Positions 1-8,384 are shown, counted from the first letter of the stretch. The stretch: DNA of 64,000 bases from Rubripirellula amarantea (GCF_007859865.1 NZ_SJPI01000004.1:1-64000), one strand, 5' to 3'. Numbers and translations are program-made. Notes: generated by a model not told the origin, from the sequence alone.

Positions 1-60
1 GCCATGCACATCATGGCAACGTGCTGGCTCGCTTTCGGACCTGGAGCGAATCAAAGATGT

Positions 61-142
61 GTGTAACAACGAGGGGACGGACGGAAGACTTTCCACTTCA
101 AAAACCGCGCAAGCCGTCCTCCCGTGCATGTCATGGTTCGCC
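61..142 (-). other. attC-like recombination site A
   Basis: On the plus strand, AACAACGAGGGGACGG (66-81 region) faces CCGTCCTCCCGTGCATGTCA (114-133) followed by GGTTCGCC. Read on the minus strand it starts with the R''-like GGCGAAC. The stop codon of the cassette gene at 131-559 lies inside its right arm, as is common in cassettes. Confidence 0.7.
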
Positions 143-559
143 GCCGTCCTGGTTCCTGAGGTACACGTGACGCCGGGATTGAATTTCGTCTTGTGTCAGG
201 TTGCGGAATCCGTTGTTGGCGCAAGGACGCCCGAACGCAAGCATTACCGGTGCAATGCACGCGATCGCTAGCGGTGCCGGCAGCAATCCCACAATCCAGA
301 TGTGGTTAAGGAATCGAATTGGGTCAGCGGACAGCCAGCGATACGCGGCAAACACCAAGGCGAGCATGACAACAACCCAAGACGCGGCGATAGGAAAGGG
401 CAATCGCAGAAAAAGGCGTGTGCTGCAGTGAGGGCATTTGAGTAGCGGAACAGCTAGTCGCAAACGATTGACCGATAATCGGCACACAGGACAGTCGTTG
501 GTAGACCGAGCCGTATCGTCAAATGCTGTATGGGCCGTCGGTTCGTATGGATTCGCCAT
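131..559 (-). CDS. Cassette gene: zinc-ribbon-like small membrane protein
   Basis: A 142-residue protein of unknown family. Near the N-terminus are two CxxC pairs, CPVC (about residues 24-27) and CPHC (about 42-45), which resemble a zinc ribbon. Two hydrophobic segments follow (about 57-75 and 87-110), so it probably sits in the membrane with a cytosolic metal-binding head. The ATG lies about 20 bp after attC site B and the TGA (131-133) lies inside attC site A, so it fills a single cassette. No function can be assigned from sequence alone. Confidence 0.65.
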   Translation of the reverse strand: MANPYEPTAHTAFDDTARSTNDCPVCRLSVNRLRLAVPLLKCPHCSTRLFLRLPFPIAASWVVVMLALVFAAYRWLSADPIRFLNHIWIVGLLPAPLAIACIAPVMLAFGRPCANNGFRNLTQDEIQSRRHVYLRNQDGGEP

Positions 560-578
560 CAGCGATTAGATTTCAGTC

Positions 579-670
579 GGCGAACGGCAGACATCACGGG
601 GGACGGAGAGTTGATCTTCCATTTCAGCAAACGCCGCAAGCCGTCCTCCCGTGCATGTCATGGTTCTGCC
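579..670 (-). other. attC-like recombination site B
   Basis: GGCGAACGGCAGACATCACGG (579-599) pairs imperfectly with the arm at 641-670 that ends TCATGGTTCTGCC. The loop (617-640) shares TTCCATTT and CGCAAG with sites A, C and E. The unpaired bases expected of attC are visible as small asymmetries between the arms. Confidence 0.72.
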
Positions 671-684
671 TTCTTTGTGTACCG

Positions 685-993
685 TTACGGTGTGACGACG
701 ACAAAGTAGTGTACCAAGACAAGGCAGTGGAGTCCGAATGCGAAACCAAGCCTGCGGTACGCGCGGTAGTATGATGAACGTCGTTCGGCGGGAACTAGGG
801 ATGGCCCGAATGACGCAAGTATGCCCTGTCGTATTTGCGGCAGCTTGGCATAGGCGAGATCAATGACACCGCAAGCATAGATGAACGCAACAATCCAAAG
901 GTTGAGCGGCCAAGCAGTTGCGATCGCGATGCCAAAGATGAGAAGAATGGGGAAGTGGATGATGGCGTTCGCAGCAAGTTCGTAGCGTCTCAT
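685..993 (-). CDS. Cassette gene: three-segment small membrane protein
   Basis: A 102-residue hydrophobic protein with predicted membrane segments at about residues 8-25, 30-48 and 83-100. A basic, tyrosine-rich stretch (ERRSSYYRAYRR) lies between the second and third. It starts about 40 bp after attC site C and stops about 15 bp before site B, so it is the sole gene of its cassette. I recognise no family. Small membrane proteins of unknown role are common cassette cargo. Confidence 0.6.
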   Translation of the reverse strand: MRRYELAANAIIHFPILLIFGIAIATAWPLNLWIVAFIYACGVIDLAYAKLPQIRQGILASFGPSLVPAERRSSYYRAYRRLGFAFGLHCLVLVHYFVVVTP

Positions 994-1035
994 ATGCGTT
1001 ACCGTCGACAGTGCGTTGCGAAATTTCGTTCAGTG

Positions 1036-1129
1036 GCAGAACGTCAGGCATCACCGGGTACGGAGAGTAAAGGCAACCATTTGCGAAGACGCGCAAGCCG
1101 TACTCCGGTGAATGCCATGGTTATACGCC
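1036..1129 (-). other. attC-like recombination site C
   Basis: GGCAGAACGTCAGGCATCACCGG (1036-1057 region) pairs with CCGGTGAATGCCATGG (1105-1120), followed by TTATACGCC. The loop at 1071-1097 again carries AACCATTTGCGAAGACGCGC. The R boxes (GGCAGAAC / GTTATAC) deviate from those of the other sites. Confidence 0.68.
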
Positions 1130-1220
1130 GTGGCCCGTAGCCAATGAGTCAGGGGTTGAAGTGTTTCGTGGAATATAGGTCAGGCTGTGCATCGCGGCAA
1201 CGTCGTGGACAAAGGGACAA

Positions 1221-1299
1221 GGAAACGAAGGGTACGTCGCCATCATCTTGCCGCGAAGAAGTGGGCAAAGATGATGATGGCGACGTTCCCTTCGTTTCC
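1221..1299. repeat. Long inverted repeat 1 (about 31-bp arms)
   Basis: Arm 1221-1251 is the reverse complement of arm 1265-1299, with one mismatch and one 3-nt (CAT) bulge. The loop is about 13 nt. The mismatch falls within CGACGT(A/T)CC, exactly as in the neighbouring inverted repeat 2. Confidence 0.85.
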
Positions 1300-1374
1300 G
1301 GCGGGTGACAGCGGAGTGATCGTGGACAGCACGGCAACAGCCGCAAGCGACCGCGCACTTGGCACCGCCTTGGA

Positions 1375-1456
1375 GGTCGCGACGTTCCGAATGGCCGGCG
1401 ATCAATGAACCAACGCGGCCAAAGAAGGATCGCCAGCCATTCGGTACGTCGCGACC
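1375..1456. repeat. Long inverted repeat 2 (29-bp arms)
   Basis: Arm 1375-1403 is the reverse complement of arm 1428-1456 with two mismatches and a 24-nt loop. One mismatch lies in CGACGT(T/A)CC, the element shared with repeat 1. No T-run follows, so a simple terminator is unlikely. Confidence 0.85.
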
Positions 1457-1642
1457 GGAATGACAAGCAGACGCAAAAGCGTTGAAGCGGAGCTCGAGCA
1501 TGGATGATCTGGAACCGCGTAGATCGCGGCAGCGTGCTCGACGTTGCGAAACACGGCACGGCCGAGTTGGCCTTCGGGTCGGCCATTAGTCGTCAGCGTC
1601 TCAAGACCGAGCACATCGTGGCGTCACAAGCCCGCGTTAAGT

Positions 1643-1736
1643 CGGATAACGGTAGCGATATGCGGGCGGCGGCGAATGAATCAACCATTGCGAGAACGGC
1701 TACCACCGCCGCTCCGTATCATCGCATTGTTCGCCG
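1643..1736 (-). other. attC-like recombination site D
   Basis: GGATAACGGTAGCGATATGCGG (1644-1665) pairs imperfectly with the arm CCGCCGCTCCGTATCATCGC (1707-1726), which is followed by ATTGTTCGCC. This is the most diverged of the five sites, but the right-hand R box and overall size match. Confidence 0.6.
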
Positions 1737-1789
1737 CCTCCAAGTGAAGAAAGGATGACCATCGCGTTAGACGTGAGTTGCGAATGAAA

Positions 1790-2035
1790 TTATTCCGCAT
1801 TGTCATCTTTGCTGAGGAGGACGAGACAATAGGCCCGAGCATGATGTCGTAGAATTCCGATGCTCGCGGTGCCAATGGGTGTTTCACGTACGGGCGTCCA
1901 TCCGTCGGCCAGCAGCTCGGGTAGCACGCCTAGCTCATTTGTTGAGTAAGGTTTGTCGCGAGGACGATCCTTATCGCCGTAGAGATGCCAGCTACCACCG
2001 TCTGCAAGGTCAACGACAATGTAGCGGTATTGCAT
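1790..2035 (-). CDS. Cassette gene: small hypothetical protein
   Basis: An 81-residue protein starting MQYRYIVVDLADGG. A longer frame exists up to 2140, but it would begin inside the attC hairpin, so the ATG at 2035, after site E, is preferred. It looks like a small soluble domain (IVVDLADGGSWHLYGDKDR, then a W-containing strand and a hydrophobic C-terminal strand AYCLVLLSK). Its length and a motif GVLPELLADGWTPVRE suggest a compact fold of the kind often annotated only as hypothetical. No function is assigned. Confidence 0.6.
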   Translation of the reverse strand: MQYRYIVVDLADGGSWHLYGDKDRPRDKPYSTNELGVLPELLADGWTPVRETPIGTASIGILRHHARAYCLVLLSKDDNAE

Positions 2036-2080
2036 GGATGCGGGCTCTGGCGCGAGGCTACAAGATGGATGGAGTTCATT

Positions 2081-2170
2081 CGGCGAACGGCGGCGTTGAC
2101 CGAGCACCGCCAATTTGGTTTCCATTTGCAAACGCGCCATGCGGTGCTTCGGTCCAACGCATGGTTCGCC
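2081..2170 (-). other. attC-like recombination site E
   Basis: GGCGAACGGCGGCGTTGACC (2082-2101), continuing to GAGCACCGCC, pairs with GCGGTGCTTCGGTCCAACGC (2141-2160), followed by ATGGTTCGCC. The left end GGCGAAC and right end GTTCGCC are perfect complements. This is the clearest site and the right-most one seen. Confidence 0.78.
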
Positions 2171-2204
2171 GCAACTATTGAGTCGTCGATGACGTCGTTG
2201 CAGT

Positions 2205-2582
2205 TTAGATTTCGCTTCCGTTCGGTTTTAACGTACTCCTGGCATTCGCCGCAAGTTGCTCTGCGGCTGCATGGCCTTTGCTCGTCAGCACAAATACTCC
2301 AACCTTCAATCCATCGTTAGACGAAAACCCGCGTTGCTCCAAACTATTGATCGCGTCCATCCAAGCCTCGGTTGTCATTGGATTTTGATTCGGAACGAGG
2401 TCCGCGCCATTAACGTACACCTCAAGTTTGCCATCGAATCGCGTCCAATAGAACATCGAATCGCTCGGAGCAGCTGCGGTCAGAATCTGGGTTTCCTCAG
2501 TTGAGAGTTGGCGCGACGATGCGTTGCATCCGGTACCAAGGAGCATGACGACACAGATCAAGAAGGTAGTTAAATCTCGCAT
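2205..2582 (-). CDS. Cassette gene: putative lipoprotein
   Basis: Starting at the second Met (2582) gives a 125-residue protein beginning MRDLTTFLICVVMLLGTGC, a signal peptide ending in a lipobox-like LGTGC, so it is probably a lipoprotein. A start at 2615 would put 11 polar residues before the signal. The mature part contains a YVNGADLVPNQ segment and a C-terminal GVFVLTSKGHAAAEQLAANARS helix. Site E follows its stop, making it the first cassette of the visible array. No family is recognised. Confidence 0.6.
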   Translation of the reverse strand: MRDLTTFLICVVMLLGTGCNASSRQLSTEETQILTAAAPSDSMFYWTRFDGKLEVYVNGADLVPNQNPMTTEAWMDAINSLEQRGFSSNDGLKVGVFVLTSKGHAAAEQLAANARSTLKPNGSEI

Positions 2583-2825
2583 TGCTTGTGATCTGTCGAC
2601 GAACTTGTTTCTCACCTGAGGGTGAGGGTGGGAATACTTGGTTTTGACTTGTTCTTACTGGTTGGTGCCACTTGTTCTCACCGGCAAGCGCACCTTCGGT
2701 ACCGTGGGTGGTGGTCCTCATTTTGATACAACCCAACGGCCACGCACTTATTCTCACCGGTTGGCTGATCCCGCGTCAAGCAAAATGCAAGCAATTTGAT
2801 TCCGGTTTGCTGGGTCCTCGCAACA
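2583..2825. other. Boundary between cassette array and cytochrome gene
   Basis: No gene seen. Three loose copies of (A)CTTrTTCTcACcGG occur at about 2648-2662, 2669-2684 and 2746-2761. An attI site would be expected in this position if an integrase had been here, but I could not identify one. Confidence 0.4.
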
Positions 2826-5800
2826 TCACTCTGTAGCCAATGGAGCATGCTGCGGCGGGACCGCGTTGATCGTCCAGTAGATCTCTTCATCAAACGGATT
2901 TCCGTACGCATCTTTCAAATGCAACCTCAGATGCAGTTGGTGGACGGGCGCGATCTTGGGCGTGACTAGGCGGACCCGTGTACCAGTCCCACGTGCACGA
3001 GCCTCCCCTGTAACAGCCTCCCCTGTAACGGCCTCCCCTGTAACAGCCTTCGGTGTATCAGCCCCCCGTGTATCAGACCCACGCGCACCTGGCCCCAGCA
3101 CATCCAGCGATTCGACTACAACGGACTCGATCGCCAGAGGTTCGGTTCCCTGCTCTTGGGTCCCCGGAACATATTGGTCCGATCCATAGTTGCGACTCCA
3201 TTGGTAATCCCACTGGTTGCCAACATACGATGCGATATCCTTCGCCGACGAAGGACTCAGCTTAAAGTTGAAGTCGAGTTCCAAGCCGCCTGGAACAACG
3301 CGAGCATCGACCACCATTGGCGCTGGCTTTCCGGTGTAGCGCAGTCTTTGAATTCCGCCATCGGCTAAGCCGACGCGACCGCCTCCGTTCCAGCCCTGCA
3401 ATCCCGTCGCGTAAACCTGCCCGTCTTTCGGGTTCACGCGTCCACGCATGATGCCCGTTGCGAAGTTGAATGGCAGTTTGACAATTGCCGCTTGCGATAG
3501 CTCACCAACGTCCTGGATCATCAGGTACGACATCCACCCCTTCCCAAAACAGGTATGCAACAAATGTTTTGAAAGTGGTCCGAACCGATGGTCTTCGACG
3601 TAGATCTGACCACCCGATGAATTGTCAAATTCTTGCGGCATCCATACCAGCGGCGGTTCAAACGTCTCAGGTGCCTGCACCTGAGTGATGTCGATCGCTC
3701 CTCCGCCAGGTTCCCACATGCCAGGGATCGAATAAGTGGGTACCCAGCCGTAGAAACCACCGGGTTTAAGCAGATTGATCTTAGAAGCAGGCGTCCACTG
3801 GCCTTGGTTGTCGCTATTGACGATTCTAGCGAGCGTCGACGTATCGCCCGGAAGGACGCCCATTCCATTAGGAGTGCGAAAACCGGTGCTATAGACCTCG
3901 CGATTCTTTCCATCAGGAGAAATTTTGAAGACAACGCCTGGCAAGTCCGAGTCGGCACCGTGACCGCTCTTAGCGTAATAGAAGTTACCTTCGCTATCGG
4001 TTTGCAAGTCAAAGTTAAAGGCGTGAAAATTTACGGACACATCAGTGTCGGCGCTAAAACTTTCATAGAAATCAGCTTCACCGTTTCTATCTCGATCATG
4101 CAAACGCACGATTCGATCCTTGCACGTCACATACACATAGTCGTCGACAATCTTTAGTCCAAGTGGTTCGTATAAGCCAGCGGCGAAACGTTTCCATCGC
4201 AAGTCCATCAGATCCGTGTCAATGCCTGAAACAACCCAGACATCGCCGCCATAAGTACAGATCGCCATACGGCCGTCGGAATAGAAGTCGAGCGCCGACG
4301 TGCGAAACCAAGTGTTGGAATCCGTTGCATCGGGAAGAGTCAGCGTGTCCAAAACGTATCCACCTTCTTCCAAACCCAATGTTCCGACCGTGATGACTTG
4401 CTCAGGCCACAACGCGGGTCCTCCGGCAAGAAGTTTTCCAGGCGAAGAGGACAGAGGTTTGGTAGAGTGCGATTGGAGTTGCCTCTTCAACTTCTCGGAA
4501 GACGAAGCTTGCTCAGATGAATCGATCCACGTCCGCACGATATCAAGATCGCGTACGTTTTGATCGGCGGGAATCCGTAACATCAATCGCTCTTTCTTGT
4601 CGACTTCCCATCGAATCCCCTTGGTGTCTCCCCGAACTGCGAAGCCAGCATTCTTATTAGCCGCAAAGTCAGTTTCCAACTGGCTCTCGGTTCCGAATCC
4701 GTCAGCCAGCCACAGGACCAGTGAGCGTCCAGGTGAAATCTGTAGCGAGTGCGTAATGCTATTATCACCCGAGAATCGCGGCGCTTCTAAAATCGCTCTT
4801 CTGTCGATGGTGTAACTCAGCACCACCGCGTTGCCAGACACGTAATAACCGTGGTAGTCCATCCACTTGATGGGCATCGGCCCGCGGGGCAACAGATCTT
4901 TGCGAGGATAGTCAAGCGTTCCGTCGTGCCCCCATTGCCAACGAGCCATCGCGTTGATCTCGGTTCCCTGGGGGTTGGCTGTGCCTTCGCCGCGATCGCG
5001 AACATGCTGAGTTTGCGTCAAGTCCAGAAACCCACCGTTCCAGATTCCTGCCTGGTTCATTGAATGAAGGTCGTACGAGATCGTCAGTCCACCGAGCGGA
5101 ATCGTCAACACGCTGCTGAATTCGCGTCGCAGTTGCGACCCTAACGCCGGACCCAAATCTCGCGGCACGTCGGCAATTTTGGTTCCGTTTTCAGTTCCCA
5201 GAGGAAGCCCCGCCAAGTACTCACTCGTGACGTCAAAGTATTCAGGATTGGACGGCTTCATGAACGCTTCACGAACGTAGTGAACCACTTGATACCGTTC
5301 CTTGGGCGTCAGGTGCGACATTGGTGCCATCAACCCGTTGCCATGCGAGAGCGTTAGAAACATGCGGTAAGGATCAGAACCAAATCGCAATTTTTGCGTT
5401 CCAAACGCGCGAGCCGTTGGTAGTGAGGGAGTGTTCCCATCGCTGCCGTGGCAGTTGAAACAATAACCATGATAGATACTGTGCCCTTCGTCAAAGTCAT
5501 TGGCCGTCAGTTTGCTGATGATGCCGGCGTGATCCAGGTTGGCGGTATCATCAACCACGGCAAGCTGCTCTTCGGATGGCTTCAAATTCGCAGCACTGTC
5601 TTGGCCGCCCTCGGACACTTGCATGACATACTTCGCAAGGTCCAGAAAGTCTCGCTGGTTGATCAACGACGCAACCAAACCATCGGGCATCAATGACGTT
5701 TCATTGGTACGAATCGCTTCGACGTCGTCCATCGAGACAACTTTGTCGTCAGCCAAGTTTGACGCTAACCGCATCGTGATGGCATCCTCATTTCTTTCCA

Positions 5801-6185
5801 CCATCATTCCGACCAACACTTGACCATCTACGGTCAGCACCGAATATGTCTCGAAGCCATCACGGATTTTCTTAGATGGAAACAACAGCGATTCGATGAC
5901 ATGGCTATCGGGCACTTTACCAATCGTTGCTAGATCGGGCCCAAGCGGTGACGTTGATCCGTCGCCGAGATGGCACGACACGCAAGACGCCGCCGACTTA
6001 TAGAACAAGAGCGCACCGCGCCGAGCATCACCGCGTTGACGAGCCTCGATGGCTATACGCTCAACGCCAGCGTTCTTTAGCTGAGCCTCGAGGGGCAGCG
6101 GATGTCGCAGCGTTTCCGCATGCACTACTGACGTGATCAGAAAAGAGAACGGAATCAGTACGCGAAGAGCTATCGAAAAAATCAC
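2826..6185 (-). CDS. Secreted di-heme PVC-type cytochrome c / DUF6797-like / beta-propeller protein
   Basis: A 1119-residue exported protein with a GTG start (6183-6185) preceded by an AAGGGA ribosome site. The signal peptide covers residues 1-23. Two c-type heme motifs follow: CVSCH (68-72) and CFNCH (242-246). The middle resembles the DUF6797-type domain of planctomycete heme proteins. From about residue 580 there is a propeller-like, sorbosone-dehydrogenase-related region (TFGLKIVDD.., GFRTPNGMG). The family is typical of planctomycetes and is thought to act in periplasmic sugar oxidation with electron transfer through heme; the substrate is unknown. A low-complexity stretch with three AVTGE repeats lies near the C-terminus. 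A Gfo/Idh oxidoreductase lies upstream on the same strand. Confidence 0.85.
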   Translation of the reverse strand: MIFSIALRVLIPFSFLITSVVHAETLRHPLPLEAQLKNAGVERIAIEARQRGDARRGALLFYKSAASCVSCHLGDGSTSPLGPDLATIGKVPDSHVIESLLFPSKKIRDGFETYSVLTVDGQVLVGMMVERNEDAITMRLASNLADDKVVSMDDVEAIRTNETSLMPDGLVASLINQRDFLDLAKYVMQVSEGGQDSAANLKPSEEQLAVVDDTANLDHAGIISKLTANDFDEGHSIYHGYCFNCHGSDGNTPSLPTARAFGTQKLRFGSDPYRMFLTLSHGNGLMAPMSHLTPKERYQVVHYVREAFMKPSNPEYFDVTSEYLAGLPLGTENGTKIADVPRDLGPALGSQLRREFSSVLTIPLGGLTISYDLHSMNQAGIWNGGFLDLTQTQHVRDRGEGTANPQGTEINAMARWQWGHDGTLDYPRKDLLPRGPMPIKWMDYHGYYVSGNAVVLSYTIDRRAILEAPRFSGDNSITHSLQISPGRSLVLWLADGFGTESQLETDFAANKNAGFAVRGDTKGIRWEVDKKERLMLRIPADQNVRDLDIVRTWIDSSEQASSSEKLKRQLQSHSTKPLSSSPGKLLAGGPALWPEQVITVGTLGLEEGGYVLDTLTLPDATDSNTWFRTSALDFYSDGRMAICTYGGDVWVVSGIDTDLMDLRWKRFAAGLYEPLGLKIVDDYVYVTCKDRIVRLHDRDRNGEADFYESFSADTDVSVNFHAFNFDLQTDSEGNFYYAKSGHGADSDLPGVVFKISPDGKNREVYSTGFRTPNGMGVLPGDTSTLARIVNSDNQGQWTPASKINLLKPGGFYGWVPTYSIPGMWEPGGGAIDITQVQAPETFEPPLVWMPQEFDNSSGGQIYVEDHRFGPLSKHLLHTCFGKGWMSYLMIQDVGELSQAAIVKLPFNFATGIMRGRVNPKDGQVYATGLQGWNGGGRVGLADGGIQRLRYTGKPAPMVVDARVVPGGLELDFNFKLSPSSAKDIASYVGNQWDYQWSRNYGSDQYVPGTQEQGTEPLAIESVVVESLDVLGPGARGSDTRGADTPKAVTGEAVTGEAVTGEARARGTGTRVRLVTPKIAPVHQLHLRLHLKDAYGNPFDEEIYWTINAVPPQHAPLATE
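3002..3076 (-). repeat. 15-bp coding minisatellite
   Basis: Three near-identical 15-bp units (CCTCCCCTGTAACAG type) at 3002-3046 are followed by two degenerate units (3047-3061, 3062-3076). The repeat lies inside the cytochrome gene and encodes AVTGE three times, in frame, in a probable linker. Confidence 0.9.
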
Positions 6186-6528
6186 AGGTTCCCTTGTGTC
6201 AACTCATTACGCAGATGAAAGATACCTTCTTCATGCTGCCTACTGTTATGAAAGTAAAACGTACCGGTATTGGCACGATCATTCCTGCCGCAACGAACGA
6301 GGCTACGATTGGCGGTGGTGGAGCGACGTTGTTTCATTCGGAGGATCAGATAGCACTGCGTTTGATTGTTAGCCTGCAGCAATTTTGTGCAGCGAAGGTC
6401 TTAAGCCAGTCGCCAAAGCTGGCAGGCTCGATGCGATCTCGCTACTGAGTAAGACCGGTTGATTAAGACGAACTGATTCAAACCGGGTCGCTGGGTTTGC
6501 GGCCTTGGAAATCGTCACAGCAGGCTCA
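6186..6528. other. Intergenic, nothing identified
   Basis: About 340 bp between two minus-strand genes. Short frames are present on both strands, but none has a ribosome site or a recognisable product. It presumably carries the promoter of the cytochrome gene. Confidence 0.5.
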
Positions 6529-7896
6529 CTACATTTCGATCTCGAAACCTTTGCGATTCTCACGACTCATGAATGAACTCGCTTGATCGTCGCCAATAAT
6601 CTCGCGCTTCGACGGATCCCATTTCAAACTGCGATTCAATCGCATTGCTATGTTCGAGAGGTGACAGATTTCGAGCATTTGGTTGTGCGACCAAACATCT
6701 GATATTGGCTGCTCGCGTGATCTCATACTGTTGATCAAGTTCACCACGTGGTTTGGTGTGTGCGGACCACCATACACCTCTTCGATCGCGCCATCAGGCA
6801 GCGGATTGGATGCAAGGTCTTCGGCTGGCTTACCCGCAAGTTTTCCACGGTTGACGAAGAATCTTCCTTTCGTCCCTTCGAACAAGACCCCACCGTCTCC
6901 TTCGCTCGTGATAATCATCTCGACACCGTCCGCCAAATCAACCTTAACCTCGAACGTGGTCGCGACGTTGTAGCGATCTTGAGGAACCGGATAGCCGTCT
7001 TTGTACTCACATCCCATCTTGAAATCTTGCGGAGTGACTTCGATCGGAGCTGTTTGTTTTTCGCCAATCCCCCAGAAACCGATATCGACAAAGTGGGCTC
7101 CCCAGTCGGTCATCTTGCCGCCTGAATACGCAAACCAGTTGCGGAACGAATAGTGACAATTGCTGTGAAACGGAACACCACCACCGTAACCTTCTCGCAC
7201 CTCGGGGAGAGCGCGGTAATCGACTTTGGGTGCCGGTCCCAACCAGAAGTCCCAATCAAGTCCTTTCGGCACGTCAGCGACGGGGATCGAAGGCGACGGC
7301 TGGAAGTCCTTGAGACCGCAGGTCACGCGCTTCAGATCTCCGATGCGCCCCCCTCGGATCATTGCCATCGCTTTGAGAAAGTTATCCTGCGACCGCTTCA
7401 TGGTACCGACTTGAAAAACACGGCCTGTTTCCTTGACTACCTTTTCAATCAATTTGCCTTCGGCGATTGTTAGCGTCAGAGGTTTTTCGCAGTAGACATC
7501 TTTGCCCGCGTACATCGCTTCGATCGCAATCTTTGCGTGCCAGTGGTCGGGAGTCGCAATCAGCACCGCATCGATGTCGTCTCTTTCCAAAATACTGCGG
7601 TAGTCCTTGTAGGTATCGGGCCGCTTCGTATTCTTCTCGTTGACCATCTTTTCAGCAGTCGCACCGAGAATATTTGCATCAACATCGGCAAGCGCGACCA
7701 CGTCGGTTGCTTCAAGAGCCGATTGAGTGATAACCCAACCCTGGTTACGTAAACCGATTGAAGCAAACACGGGCCGTTCGTTGGGCGAATCTGCAGCGAA
7801 AATGCGATCTGATGACGCTGGTAAAACGGCAGCCGCTCCGGCAGCCGACACAGTTTGCAAGAAACGACGACGATTTGGCTGGCGAGATCTTGGCAT
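6529..7896 (-). CDS. Gfo/Idh/MocA family oxidoreductase, Tat-exported
   Basis: A 455-residue NAD(P)-dependent sugar or cyclitol dehydrogenase-like protein. The N-terminus MPRSRQPNRRRFLQT plus a hydrophobic alanine stretch is a twin-arginine signal. The Rossmann domain follows, with the family signature EKPLT near residue 143 and the YSG-GKMTDWGAHFVDIG segment around 240-255. The ATG at 7896 is chosen over an adjacent TTG; an AGGA lies 9 bp upstream. A close paralogue of the same length lies at 30254-31624. In planctomycetes such proteins oxidise sugars in the periplasm with a tightly held cofactor; the substrate here is not predictable. Confidence 0.88.
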   Translation of the reverse strand: MPRSRQPNRRRFLQTVSAAGAAAVLPASSDRIFAADSPNERPVFASIGLRNQGWVITQSALEATDVVALADVDANILGATAEKMVNEKNTKRPDTYKDYRSILERDDIDAVLIATPDHWHAKIAIEAMYAGKDVYCEKPLTLTIAEGKLIEKVVKETGRVFQVGTMKRSQDNFLKAMAMIRGGRIGDLKRVTCGLKDFQPSPSIPVADVPKGLDWDFWLGPAPKVDYRALPEVREGYGGGVPFHSNCHYSFRNWFAYSGGKMTDWGAHFVDIGFWGIGEKQTAPIEVTPQDFKMGCEYKDGYPVPQDRYNVATTFEVKVDLADGVEMIITSEGDGGVLFEGTKGRFFVNRGKLAGKPAEDLASNPLPDGAIEEVYGGPHTPNHVVNLINSMRSREQPISDVWSHNQMLEICHLSNIAMRLNRSLKWDPSKREIIGDDQASSFMSRENRKGFEIEM

Positions 7897-8384
7897 CAAT
7901 CTATGTCCTAGTTGATTATCAGTGGCGAGTCTTGGAAGTGATAAATTGAGATTCGAAAGACCGACCGCGCCTTCACGGTCTTTGCACTTAATGTATTCAA
8001 TTTCGTTAGCGATCTTAGACTATCGCTGACGCGTCGGGGCGTGTTGGAAACGAATCGTTCGGCACTTCGATGTCATGCCCGCATTCCGAATGAGCAAGCC
8101 GACATCCTGAGCTAGTCGGTATGATCGCCAATCTTAACCGAATTGCATTGACGAGAACGCGATCCAACAGAGCCGGCGACTCGTTTGGCAAATGAACGAG
8201 GTTAGGTCACAAGACTTGCTGGACGCGATCGAGCGATTTCAATCGTCGCTAACGACGCTGTACCCTTGCTTTTCGTAAGCTCGAGTCAGAGTTGCATTCT
8301 AAATTGGATCTTAGAATGCATTGAAAAGCGATTGGTGAGCTGCTCGCGGTACGCACCGACGGTGCGGATGTTGCATAGACTTTT
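7897..8384. other. Intergenic with one hairpin
   Basis: About 490 bp with no supported gene. It holds the inverted repeat at 8293-8320 and, next to 7896, the promoter region of the oxidoreductase. Confidence 0.5.
8293..8320 (-). terminator. Hairpin downstream of the PIG-L gene
   Basis: TGCATTCTAA (8293-8302) and TTAGAATGCA (8311-8320) form a perfect 10-bp stem with an 8-nt loop, about 65 bp beyond the stop codon at 8385. No clear T-run follows on the minus strand, so transcript-end or processing function is only likely. Confidence 0.5.

Larger units (their letters stand above)
1130..1642. other. Cassette without a convincing gene; holds two long hairpins
   Basis: Several overlapping ORFs exist on both strands (for example minus 1149-1586 and 1402-1614), but none has a recognisable composition, signal or start site. 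The dominant feature is a pair of long inverted repeats at 1221-1299 and 1375-1456, described separately. Noncoding cassettes are known in chromosomal integrons, and this may be one. Confidence 0.5.
1..2582 (-). mobile_element. Integron-type gene-cassette array (attC cluster, no integrase seen)
   Basis: Five imperfect inverted repeats of about 80-95 bp at 61-142, 579-670, 1036-1129, 1643-1736 and 2081-2170 share R-box-like ends (GGCGAAC / GTTCGCC or close variants) and a related central loop (TTCCATTT..CAAACGC..). Each lies between small minus-strand ORFs that begin soon after one repeat and end in or near the next, which is the arrangement of integron cassettes. The spacing (435-607 bp) is cassette-sized. 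No tyrosine recombinase is found on either side; the right neighbour is a cytochrome gene. The array continues past the left window edge, so an integrase could lie outside. Integron integrases are known from Rhodopirellula-type planctomycetes. The attC calls are by eye. Confidence 0.75.

Noticed and set aside
1-30. A palindromic-looking GCCATG-CACAT-CATGGC near the left edge as a sixth attC arm
   Set aside because: It lacks the AAC/GTT box at the end and is only 30 bp from site A. The window cuts it, so it cannot be judged.
1149-1586. Minus-strand ORF of 145 codons in the cassette between sites C and D
   Set aside because: It crosses both long hairpins, and alternative frames on both strands are equally open. 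Composition is not protein-like.
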